Origin: an uncultured Clostridia bacterium
GTDB taxonomy: Bacteria > Bacillota > Clostridia > TANB77 > CAG-508
Reading direction: 5' to 3'
DNA: 42,912 bases
Assembly (NCBI GenBank): GCA_944391865.1
Contig: CALXVD010000012.1
Coordinates: forward strand, 1-42,912
The position numbers and the translations under genes were made by a program. Each line of letters begins with the position of its first letter. Positions within the stretch are counted from its first letter, which is position 1. Under the pieces are notes generated by a model. The model worked only from the letters and a program-made list of their open reading frames with translations, was not told the DNA's origin and made no database searches. This document shows positions 18,328 through 26,368 of this stretch, in pieces.

Positions 18328-19062
18328 TTACTTATTATATATTTTTAATACTTCTTCTGTATACGATCCATCTTTATTGTATATTATAAGTGGTTTTTCT
18401 ACTTTTAAAAAAGAATTTGCCCCTTTAGTTGCTTTTATTAAAATTAAATTAGGCTCTTTATCAACTTTAGGATATACAAATCTTATTTTTTTAGGTTCGA
18501 GATTATATTTCTTAAATGCTTGTACTATATCTACAAGTCTATCTGGTCTATGTACCATGTATACAGAACAATTACTATTTAGCATTTTCGAAGACACTTC
18601 TGCAATATCTTCTATATTGCATTTTATTTCATGTCTGGATATTAATTGTTTTTCATTATCATTTACAAGTCCTGTATTAATTTTTTTATATGGTGGATTA
18701 GTAACAATTGCATCAAAACTATTATTGCAAAAAATATTTGGTGTGTTTTTTATATCTTCATTAATAATTTCAAATTTATTTTCTAAATTATTTAACTTTA
18801 TAGATTTTTTTGCCATTTCGTATACTTCTTTTTGTATTTCTACACCTATTATTTTTTTTAAACTTGTTTTTTCACATAATAAAATACTTATTATTCCTGT
18901 GCCTGTTCCTAAATCTAGCACTTTACTTTCTTTTTTTATTTCTTTTGCAAAGTCAGTAAGCAAAATACTATCTATTCCAAAACAAAAACCATTTTTATTT
19001 TGAATTATTTTTAATCCTTTATATTCTAAGTCATCTATTCTTTCATCTTTTTCTAATAAAAT
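18328..19062 (-). CDS. tRNA1(Val) adenine-37 N6-methyltransferase family (TrmN6/YabB-like), non-canonical start
   Basis: About 244 aa. The Rossmann motif DLGTGTGIISILL and catalytic TNPPYKK identify an N6-adenine methylase of the YfiC/YabB type. The conserved N-terminus continues in frame beyond the first usable TTG (18961-18963): ILLEKDERIDDLEYKGLKI, then NGFCFGIDSILL, which is typical of the family. No ATG, GTG or TTG precedes this stretch before an in-frame stop; the candidates are ATT (19060-19062) or ATA (19066-19068), downstream of aaaagggg. I set the start at ATT for spacing, with low certainty on the start but high on the gene. Confidence 0.85.
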   Translation of the reverse strand: MLLEKDERIDDLEYKGLKIIQNKNGFCFGIDSILLTDFAKEIKKESKVLDLGTGTGIISILLCEKTSLKKIIGVEIQKEVYEMAKKSIKLNNLENKFEIINEDIKNTPNIFCNNSFDAIVTNPPYKKINTGLVNDNEKQLISRHEIKCNIEDIAEVSSKMLNSNCSVYMVHRPDRLVDIVQAFKKYNLEPKKIRFVYPKVDKEPNLILIKATKGANSFLKVEKPLIIYNKDGSYTEEVLKIYNK

Positions 19063-19142
19063 ATTTATAACCCCTTTTCGTAAACATTATTTTCTTTTTT
19101 CATATTATATATTATAAGATATTATAATTCAAGGGAGTATAA

Positions 19143-19292
19143 ATGGATAATAATTGCTTTAAAAAAGATAAAAAATTTAATTTTTCACAAAAAAAAGACT
19201 GCATTTTTCATTCTATTAATGAAATAGAATTCTTTTTATGCAATCTTAATAAGGCAATAAAATCTTTTAAAATTTATAAATTTATTAAATAA
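19143..19292 (+). CDS. Small basic protein (49 aa), unknown
   Basis: ATG at 19143 with a good ribosome binding site (aagggag) and an in-frame run to TAA at 19290-19292, ending one base before the convergent GerMN gene. It begins MDNNCFKKDKKFNFSQKKDC and has three cysteines (C5, C20, C33), with a helical second half. Family unknown. The ribosome binding site and exact fit in the gap favour a real gene; it is divergent from the TrmN6-like gene. Confidence 0.45.
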   Translation: MDNNCFKKDKKFNFSQKKDCIFHSINEIEFFLCNLNKAIKSFKIYKFIK

Positions 19293-19859
19293 TTATTCTC
19301 TTATAAACACCTTATCAAACATTAATTCCCCATCAGGAAATCCTTTATTTTTTTCTCCATTAATTAATATTGAGACTTTATTTACTTCTGTTAGTTCAGT
19401 TACCGTATTTACTATTGATTTTATAATTAATTCTTCTTGTTCTAATCCTAAATTTTGTTCTTTTATTAATTCTTCTGAAAAATCTAAATATAAAATATCA
19501 TTTTGAATATATGAATTGTTTAATTTTGTATTTTCAGGTATTAATTTTTGCAATTTTTCGTTTTTAGGTCCTTCTATTAAGTAATTAATCAATAAGTTAT
19601 ATGGATTAACTACAAGTTCTTTTACATCTATTTTTCTTGCTTCTGGCACCAATTCATAACTTGCTGAATCTAAAAAATATAATGTTATTACTGTTTGCCT
19701 TAATTGTTCTTCCGTTATTTCAGCTTCTGGTGTGTATTCCTCAGAAATAGTTTCCTGCTTATTATTTTTTAATTTATTTAAAACAATATACCCAACGCCT
19801 AATATTATTAATACTATTAATATAATGCTAACATACATAATTATTTTTTTATTTTTCAT
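19293..19859 (-). CDS. GerMN-domain lipid- or membrane-anchored protein
   Basis: 188 aa. N-terminal TM anchor (about residues 6-27), then a GerMN domain: VITLYFLDSASYELVPEARK, INYLIEGPKNEKLQKLIP, and LDFSEELIKEQ followed by VNTVTELTEVNKVSILING. GerM and related proteins act in spore formation or germination in Firmicutes, so this suggests a spore-forming lineage. ATG with aaggagt. Monocistronic or co-transcribed with the patatin gene upstream (64 nt gap). Confidence 0.88.
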   Translation of the reverse strand: MKNKKIIMYVSIILIVLIILGVGYIVLNKLKNNKQETISEEYTPEAEITEEQLRQTVITLYFLDSASYELVPEARKIDVKELVVNPYNLLINYLIEGPKNEKLQKLIPENTKLNNSYIQNDILYLDFSEELIKEQNLGLEQEELIIKSIVNTVTELTEVNKVSILINGEKNKGFPDGELMFDKVFIRE

Positions 19860-19923
19860 AATTAAACTCCTTTTTTGTTTTTGTTTAATAATATTAAAGA
19901 CAAGTTTATTTTAGAACTATTTT

Positions 19924-20785
19924 TTATTTAATTATTTTTTCTATTTCTTTAATCTTTGATTTGGTCGTTTCGTAACCTATTTCAAACAATTCATCTATTT
20001 TATTCATATCTAATAAGGAAGTACTTTTTGTTTTCATTTTCAACAAATAGTCTACCCCTTTTGTTTCATAATTCAATAATTCTTGAGACATAATCTCAAT
20101 GGAATTACTTACAACATCTATCATACTATCACAGCATTTTCCTGATATCTCTTTTTCAAATATTACACTTATTACTTTATCAGCTCCTAATCTTCTTAAT
20201 CCTTTCCATGGAATATTTTCTCTAATTCCTCCATCAACAAATTCAACATCTTTATATTTGCATGGAGAAAACACCAATGGATAACTACAACTCGCTCTTA
20301 CAGCCTTTCCAATATTTATATTTGTGCTATAAACAATATCATTAGAAAGTCTTGCTCTATCTTCTTTAGAATAAAAAAAATAGGTTTTTCCATTCTGTAC
20401 ATTCACCATGGGTATTAATAATGGCATTTTTATATCTTTAATATTTTTTATGTTTTTTTTACTTGCAACTTCATTAATTAATTTTTCAATTATTTCTCCA
20501 CTATTTAGTCCATTTATAATTATTTTCCTTTTCGCTATAATTCCATAAATTAATTTAAGGAAATTTTTTCCATCAATATATCTAATTTTTTTTGCGTATT
20601 TTTTGAATATTTCTAGTATTTCCAATGGTTTATATCCCATTGCATATAGAGATGAAACTATGCTTCCTGAAGATGCACCAGAAATATAATTAATTTTTAT
20701 TTTTTTTTCGTCTAAAGCTTTTAAAACTCCAATATGTGCTGCTCCTTTTATTCCTCCTCCGAGCTAAAGCTAATCCTAAATTCAT
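19924..20785 (-). CDS. Patatin-like phospholipase; CGG-A +1 site near the start
   Basis: 286 aa if read with a +1 shift. From the ATG at 20783-20785 the protein reads MNLGLALA; then CGG A leaves the frame, and skipping C gives GGGIKGAAHIGVLKAL, the patatin oxyanion-hole motif. The nucleophile elbow is GASSGS (G-x-S-x-G) and the catalytic Asp is in VDGGIRENIP. The family hydrolyses phospholipids or other acyl esters (RssA/YlbK type in bacteria). Unshifted, the first usable start is the ATG at 20638-20640, which would drop the oxyanion hole and the nucleophile and leave a dead enzyme. The ribosome binding site is weak (ggtga). Confidence 0.9.
20758..20761 (-). other. +1 frameshift site CGGA in patatin gene
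   Basis: TTA GCT CGG AGG AGG AAT in the zero frame. Skipping C gives TTA GCT GGA GGA GGA ATA AAA (LAGGGIK), the conserved G-G-G-x-K/R-G loop. Confidence 0.85.
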
Positions 20786-22140
20786 ATTTTAATCACCAAT
20801 AAATATTTATTTTTATTTTTTTATTTTATGATTATTTTATTTTTTTACATCAAATAATTTAGAAATAAATTTAAAAACATTTTATTTGTTTAATTTTATT
20901 ATAATATTTTATATTTATTTCTTATTTAATTTATTTTTTTAATTATTTATTTAAAATTATTTTATTTTTCTATAAATTTTTTAATTATTTATTTTATTTT
21001 TTATAAATAATTAAAAATAATTATTTATTTATTTTTTATTTTAATTTTTTCTAAATTTATTTTTTCTTTTTTACGTCTTTTTATTTATGTTAACCTTCCT
21101 TTTCTTTGTATTTTTTTACTAGTTTTTATTGTTTTGTTAAATTTTTAGAAAGTTTTCTCTGTAAATTATTTCCTTTTATATTTTAATGCATACTTTTTAA
21201 ATAAACTTTTATTATTCTGATTTTAAGTTTTTTCTTGTTTATGTATACCTTTTTGGTTCATGCAAAAAATACATACGAGCCTTTAATCCGTTGTTTTTTA
21301 TAACATTGCATTTTATAAAAAATTTATTTATTCATTCTTTATTTATATCTGATCTTATCTAAAAGTTTATTGTTAAAATTTTTTATATAATACATTTTTA
21401 ACTTTTTTAAAAAATTTAAATCTTATTTTTATCTCCTTCTTTATTTTACATAAGTATTGTTTATTGTAAACTTTGTTTTTTCTCATAACTATTTTAAAAT
21501 TTATATTTTTTTATAATATTTTTTATTTATTTCTTATTTAATTTATTTTTTTAATTATTTGTTTATAATTTTTTATAATATTTTATTTGTTTTATTGTTA
21601 TAAATAATTAAAAATAATTATTTATTTATTTTTTCTAATAATAATTTTTATTTAATTATTTTTTTAACTATTAATTATTTATTATTAAATAATTTTATTT
21701 TTATTTAATTAATTTATTAACTATTAATTATTTACTATTAAATAATTTTATTTTTTATTTAATTTATATAAATATATTTATTTAACATATATTTATTTTT
21801 ATAATTATTTTTATTCAATTAATTTATTAATAATCGTTTTTATTTAATAGTTTTATTTTTTATTTAATTTATATTTTGTTTTTATAATATTTTTTGTTCA
21901 ATTAATTTATTAATAATCGTTTTTATTTAATAGTTTTATTTTTTATTTAATTTATATTTTATTTTTATAATATTTTTTATTCAATTATTTTATTAATAAT
22001 TTTTTTAAAAACAGTTTTATTTCTTTATTTAATTAATTTAAATATTTATTTAATTTATATTTTATTTTTAAAATTATTTTTATTTAATTAATTTATTATT
22101 TGTTTATTAAATAATCTTATTTTTTATACAATAAAAAATT
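20786..22140. other. Gene-free, extremely AT-rich stretch with degenerate repeats
   Basis: About 1.35 kb with hardly any G or C, and T much more frequent than A on the plus strand. No ORF of gene quality on either strand. Phrases such as tcttatttaatttatttttt and ataaataattaaaaataatt occur near 20920-21030 and again near 21530-21625, so parts were duplicated. A clear tandem repeat of 83 bp lies at about 21815-21980 (taatcg at 21831 and 21914). Could be a decayed or structural region; no function visible. Confidence 0.7.
21815..21980. repeat. Tandem duplication, 83-bp unit
   Basis: caattaatttattaataatc begins both units. The unit continues with gtttttatttaatagtttt and tatttaatttatatttt, differing by only a few bases between copies. 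Confidence 0.75.
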
Positions 22141-22141
22141 T

Positions 22142-22235
22142 GTGGGAGATTGCAGTTACATTCTCCCACCGAATAATTTAATCTTTAGCCGAGGCAATTA
22201 TATTAAACTCTCAGTTCAAAGTCAAAGCTTAAATT
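22142..22235 (+). ncRNA. Structured RNA element, glycine-riboswitch-like (orphan)
   Basis: gtgggaga pairs perfectly with tctcccac over the first 30 bases. It is followed by caccgaa, then gccgaggcaa, and aaactctcagttcaaag. The last three resemble the conserved core of the glycine riboswitch (CACCGAAGG...GCAA...AACUCUCAGG.AAAAGGAC) but with deviations. No gene follows on the plus strand (the next genes are minus-strand tRNAs), so if real it is orphaned or decayed. An ORF through it (22142-22336) is not gene-like. Confidence 0.35.
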
Positions 22236-22348
22236 GTTTTATTTTATCTGAAATATTAATGTTTAGATGTAATACAAAATATATAAAAATGATTAAAAAT
22301 TATTTTTTATATAATAAAAAAGACATAAACATTTAATTTATATCTTTT

Positions 22349-22440
22349 TGGCGGAGAATGAGGGATTTGAACCCTCGCGGCCCTTAACGAACCCTAACAG
22401 TTTAGCAAACTGTCCCCTTCAACCACTTGGGTAATTCTCC
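22349..22440 (-). tRNA. tRNA-Ser (GCU)
   Basis: Acceptor GGAGAAT pairs with ATTCTCC, discriminator G, encoded CCA. Anticodon arm ACAGT-TTGCTAA-ACTGT gives anticodon GCU (reads AGC/AGU). Long variable arm typical of tRNA-Ser, and T-loop GGTTCAAATCC. Confidence 0.93.
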
Positions 22441-22534
22441 ATATTTAATTAATAATGAATAGTAAATGACGAATAATATAAGTATTTTATTTTTTAATTA
22501 TTCATTAATTACTATTCATCTTTAAATATATATT

Positions 22535-22626
<92 letters not shown>

Positions 22627-22709
22627 ATATACAGACAATTAATAGTTTACCATGCAAATTATTAATTGTCAAGATTTATATATTAACTTTTGTTGGTATT
22701 TTTCTTATT

Positions 22710-23198
22710 CTACTTATTCAGAGCTATCTCTAGAGCTTCTTTTTCTTCTTCTGATAATTTGTTGTTTGTTTTTCCTGAAATTATTTGTTTTGCATATATA
22801 TTAGACATTTCTCTTGAATATATTCCGTTTAATAAAACTCCATCATTATTTTCATTAAGCATTGCTAAAGCAAAACTTAAATCGCTTCCTGTATCCTTAA
22901 AAGCGCTATATCTTACCATTCCTATTTTTTTAATGCATAGAGATATATCATTATCTAATTTTTTGCAATATTTTATTATATCTTCATTTTTTTCTTCTAC
23001 TTCTTCAACTTTATTTATATATTTTCTAAGCATTTCTTCTATATTATTTCCATTTCCTAATTTTTTCATAAATATTCTATAATTTTTGTTTATTTTCCTT
23101 AATTTTAGTAAATTACAAATATATAAAATTAATAACAATACATTTACTCCCGCTATTACTAATAAGAAATTTTGTGAATTTAAAAAATCTTCAATCAT
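22710..23198 (-). CDS. DUF4446 family membrane protein
   Basis: 162 aa. One N-terminal TM helix (about residues 11-31), a coiled-coil segment (about 50-85; VEEVEEKNEDIIKYCKKLDN), then the conserved C-terminal domain with GMVRYSAFKDTGSDLSFALA and NNDGVLLNGIYSREMSNIYAK, as in DUF4446 proteins. These genes commonly sit next to parB in Clostridia, as here; their role is unknown. ATG with aaaggagg. Separated from parB by repeat copy 2. Confidence 0.88.
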   Translation of the reverse strand: MIEDFLNSQNFLLVIAGVNVLLLILYICNLLKLRKINKNYRIFMKKLGNGNNIEEMLRKYINKVEEVEEKNEDIIKYCKKLDNDISLCIKKIGMVRYSAFKDTGSDLSFALAMLNENNDGVLLNGIYSREMSNIYAKQIISGKTNNKLSEEEKEALEIALNK

Positions 23199-23216
23199 TT
23201 GTGTTTCCTCCTTTTA

Positions 23217-23341
23217 AAATTGGAAATTGAATTCGAAGTGAGAAGTGGGATGTGGGAAATTAGGATAATCCTTACGTAGCCTAACCCTAAAGGCACACCT
23301 CGCACTTCGCACCTCACACATCACAGAAACAAATTCCAATT
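23217..23341. repeat. Palindromic intergenic repeat, copy 2 of 5
   Basis: Shorter left arm (cgaagtgagaagtgggatgt). Core ttaggataatccttacgtag, then aaccctaa and CACCTC/CACTTCGC right arm. Ends aattggaaatt / aaattccaatt. Lies inside the probable parB-DUF4446 transcription unit. Confidence 0.88.
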
Positions 23342-24183
23342 CATTTGATTAAATTTAATATTCTTTCTAAATCTTCATTAGAAGAATATTGTATTATAAT
23401 CTTTCCACTTCTTTGTTTTGCATCTAATTTTACTTTTGTTCCAAAAAAATCCCTAAAAGATGTTTCAATCTCTCTATAAATAGGTTGATATCTATCTGGT
23501 GCAGTATTTTTTTTCTTTATTCTCATTTGTTTTTCTGCTTCTCTTACGCTATCTCCGCTTTCTATCATATGAATTGCAGCTTGATATTGTTTTTCTGGAT
23601 CACTAACAGCAAGCAAAGCTTTACAATGCCCTTCTGTTAGTTTTCCTTCTTTTGCTAATTCTATTACCCTTGGTTCTAGATTTAATACTCTTACGGTATT
23701 TGCAAGTCCACTCCTACTAATTCCTAATCTATCAGCTAACTGTTGTTGTGTCAAATGATATGTATCTAATAACTCTCTAATTGCTGTTGCTTTTTCAATT
23801 GGGTTTAAATCTTCTCTTTGAATATTTTCAATAAGAGCTATTTCGCTATTTTTTTGTTTATCGTATTCTCTTACAATTGCTGGAATTTCTGCAAGTCCTG
23901 CTTTTTTTGATGCTCTCCATCTTCTCTCTCCTGCAACAATTTGATAATAATCTTTTTGCTTTGTTACTATAATTGGTTGAATAACACCATACTCTTTTAT
24001 AGAATTTGCAAGTTCTTCTATTGACTCTTCGTCAAAATTTCTTCTTGGTTGATTTCTATTAGGTTCAACTTCTATAATTTTTAAATTCTGTATTACTTCG
24101 CCATCTAATACTTTTTCCTCTTCTACTATGTTATTTGATAATAAGGCACCCAAGCCTTTACCTAAACCTGTGTTTTTTGTCAT
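23341..24183 (-). CDS. parB: Chromosome-partition protein ParB (Spo0J)
   Basis: 280 aa. The N-terminal CTPase/clamp domain has NRNQPRRNFDEESIEEL and IVAGERRWRASKKAG (arginine patch), then ENIQREDLNPIEKA. The central helix-turn-helix (LTQQQLADRLGISRSGLANT) binds parS, and the C-terminal domain (about 220-280) dimerises. Works with ParA encoded downstream of rsmG in the same cluster, as usual near oriC. I saw no perfect parS (TGTTTCACGTGAAACA) in this window, so sites are probably elsewhere. Confidence 0.95.
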   Translation of the reverse strand: MTKNTGLGKGLGALLSNNIVEEEKVLDGEVIQNLKIIEVEPNRNQPRRNFDEESIEELANSIKEYGVIQPIIVTKQKDYYQIVAGERRWRASKKAGLAEIPAIVREYDKQKNSEIALIENIQREDLNPIEKATAIRELLDTYHLTQQQLADRLGISRSGLANTVRVLNLEPRVIELAKEGKLTEGHCKALLAVSDPEKQYQAAIHMIESGDSVREAEKQMRIKKKNTAPDRYQPIYREIETSFRDFFGTKVKLDAKQRSGKIIIQYSSNEDLERILNLIK

Positions 24184-24280
24184 TATGACACATCTCCTTT
24201 TCTAAATTAGTACAAATATACACCTTAACTACGTATATTACGTAATATAAGGCATAATTAATTGTTTATTTACTTTTATT

Positions 24281-25045
24281 TTATCTTCTTCCGTTTTTTA
24301 TTATTTCATTTGTTAGTTTTTCGTAACACCTTGCTCCTTTAGATTTTGGTGCATATATACTAATAGGCATTCCATAACTTGGTGCTTCACTTAACTTAAC
24401 ATTTCTTGGTATTATTGTTTTATAAACATTATCCTTGAAATAAGTTTTTACTTCTTTTATAACTTGGTTAGATAAATTTGTTCTTACGTCACTCATTGTT
24501 AAAACAACACCTTCTATGTATAGTGATTTATTAAGTTGTTTTTTCACTAAATTTACTGTATCCATAAGTTGTCCTACACCCTCTAATGCGTAATACTCGC
24601 ATTGAATTGGAATAAGCAATGAATTAGCTGCAGTAAAAGCATTAATTGTAAGTAATCCTAATGAAGGCGGACAATCTATTATTATATAATGAAAATCATT
24701 TTCTATTTTTTCTAATTTTTCTTTTAATCTTTGTTCTCTAGACATCATTGGAACAAGTTCTACTTCAGCTCCTGCTAAATTTATATTAGACGGACATACA
24801 AAAAGGTTCTTTACTGGACTTTGTATTATTGTTTCTTCTATATCTGTTCCATTTATAATAACATCATAAATAGATTTTTCTACATTTTTATCTATACCAA
24901 GTCCACTAGTTGCATTTCCTTGTGGATCTTCATCTATTAATAGAACTTTTTTTCCTTTTTTTGCTAGAATTGTGCTTACATTAACTGCTGTTGTAGTCTT
25001 TCCGACTCCTCCCTTTTGATTTACTACTGCTATTATTTTGCTCAA
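24281..25045 (-). CDS. parA: Chromosome-partition ATPase ParA (Soj)
   Basis: 254 aa. Deviant Walker A KGGVGKTTTAVN, Walker A' LLIDEDPQGNATSGLG, Walker B IIIDCPPSLGLLT. TTG start with ggaggg six bases upstream. Typical Soj length. Precedes parB by 97 nt on the same strand. Confidence 0.95.
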   Translation of the reverse strand: MSKIIAVVNQKGGVGKTTTAVNVSTILAKKGKKVLLIDEDPQGNATSGLGIDKNVEKSIYDVIINGTDIEETIIQSPVKNLFVCPSNINLAGAEVELVPMMSREQRLKEKLEKIENDFHYIIIDCPPSLGLLTINAFTAANSLLIPIQCEYYALEGVGQLMDTVNLVKKQLNKSLYIEGVVLTMSDVRTNLSNQVIKEVKTYFKDNVYKTIIPRNVKLSEAPSYGMPISIYAPKSKGARCYEKLTNEIIKNGRR

Positions 25046-25249
25046 AATTATCCCTCCAAAAAAAATACAAATTTATTAACATATTAATAATATAAAATTA
25101 AAATCAATATGTCAATGAATTTGTATAATATTTTATATTTATTTTTTTATTTTTTTGTCGCTTTTTGTTCCTTTAAGTCATTTTGCCTGTCAGTATAAAA
25201 AAGCTTTATATATCAATGTTTCCGGGCTTCTGTTAGCTGTGGAACAGGC

Positions 25250-25969
25250 TTATAGAGGCATTTTTAAAGGTGTTCCCGGTTTTCTTGGATACCTAATAGG
25301 AGTTTTTTTTACTTTAAATATTTCTATAATATTTCTTTTTATATCTGTATTCGGGATAAAAAATTTATTTGAACCAACAATTTTTCCTCCTAACAAATCT
25401 ATTGCTTTTTTACTTATTACTATTTCTTCTTCACAATTTGAACCTTTCATACAAAGGCATTTTCCTTCTATTTTTACAAACGGAATTAAATATTCGGCTA
25501 AAACGTTTAATTGTGCTACCGCTCTTGCTAATGCTATATCATATTTTTCTCTATGATTTTTATTTTTTGCAAATTCTTCTGCTCTACCGTGTATTGCTTT
25601 TATATTTTTCAAATCTAATTTTTGTATTACTTCATTTAAAAAATTCACTCTTTTATTTAAAGAATCTAATAGAACTACTTTTATTTCTGGAAATGCTATT
25701 TTTATTGGTATTCCAGGAAATCCAGCTCCTGTTCCAACATCAATGATACTATTCTTTTTATCAATTTTATCTAATATTGTTAATGAATCTATAAAGTGTT
25801 TTTTTATAATTTCTTCTGGCTCCGTAATTGCTGTTAAATTAATTACCTTATTCCACTCTATTAATATTTCCATGTATTTATAAAATTGTTCTAATTGTAA
25901 CTCAGTTAATTCTATATTTAATTCATTTAAATAAAACTTCATTTTTTCTTTAAATTCATTTATTTCCAT
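25250..25969 (-). CDS. rsmG: 16S rRNA (guanine-527-N7)-methyltransferase RsmG (GidB)
   Basis: 239 aa. AdoMet loop DVGTGAGFPGIPIKI, then LLDSLNKRVNFLNEV and the conserved GRAEEFAK and ARAVAQLNVL. C-terminal RYPRKPGTPLKMPL is the usual GidB end. Follows mnmG with a gap of about 0.4 kb that carries repeats. The 200-nt gap to parA has no gene. Confidence 0.95.
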   Translation of the reverse strand: MEINEFKEKMKFYLNELNIELTELQLEQFYKYMEILIEWNKVINLTAITEPEEIIKKHFIDSLTILDKIDKKNSIIDVGTGAGFPGIPIKIAFPEIKVVLLDSLNKRVNFLNEVIQKLDLKNIKAIHGRAEEFAKNKNHREKYDIALARAVAQLNVLAEYLIPFVKIEGKCLCMKGSNCEEEIVISKKAIDLLGGKIVGSNKFFIPNTDIKRNIIEIFKVKKTPIRYPRKPGTPLKMPL

Positions 25970-26051
25970 ATATTTCTCTCTTTCTATTATATAAATTGGA
26001 ATTTTTTGGTGTTTTTTTATCTTAAAATTATATAATTAATTATTTATTAAA

Positions 26052-26224
26052 TCTGTTAAAACACATCAATTTAAGAAGCGACGAATGTGATTGGAGTGTT
26101 TGTGCAATTCTTAAGGAAAATTGAAGGAGGAAGCGGGAGACCGAGAGGCTCGTTCAATTTTACGCTAGAATTGCTAAAACACGTATTGAGCCGAGGAGCT
26201 GAATAAATTTATGTTTTTAACAGA
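26052..26224. repeat. 173-bp nested inverted repeat (MITE-like or structured RNA)
   Basis: Outer ends tctgttaaaa (26052-26061) and ttttaacaga (26215-26224). Inside, three stems nest in register: gtgttt/aaacac (26096-26101 with 26177-26182), gcaattct/agaattgc (26104-26111 with 26167-26174), and aaaattgaa/ttcaatttt (26117-26125 with 26153-26161). The loop is GC-rich (aagcgggagaccgagaggct). No coding capacity. Compositionally unlike its surroundings. Confidence 0.7.
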
Positions 26225-26253
26225 TGATGTTTTATTTTAGCAATTTCTTCGAA

Positions 26254-26327
26254 GGGCGGACGACCAATGGTCGCCCCTACAATGTTTGCAATTAATCTCC
26301 TATTTTTCGGACGGCAGATTGCCGTCC
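26254..26327. repeat. Two REP-like GC-rich hairpins
   Basis: gggcggacgaccaatggtcg then cccctac (from 26254), and ggacggcagattgccgtcc (26309-26327) then ctac. Both end in c(c)ctac and are GC-rich palindromes in an AT-rich gap. A related hairpin ends the window (42878-42904). Confidence 0.7.
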
Positions 26328-26368
26328 CTACAGATTTAAAATTAATTTAATAAAACAAATTTCAATTT

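Noticed and set aside
22142..22336. Plus-strand ORF of 64 aa
   Set aside because: It runs through the riboswitch-like hairpin and has no ribosome binding site or family pattern.
25155..25556. Plus-strand ORF of 133 aa over rsmG
   Set aside because: It is a shadow of rsmG on the opposite strand.
22710..26368. Search for parS sites near parA/parB
   Set aside because: I saw no TGTTTCACGTGAAACA or close match by eye in the window.
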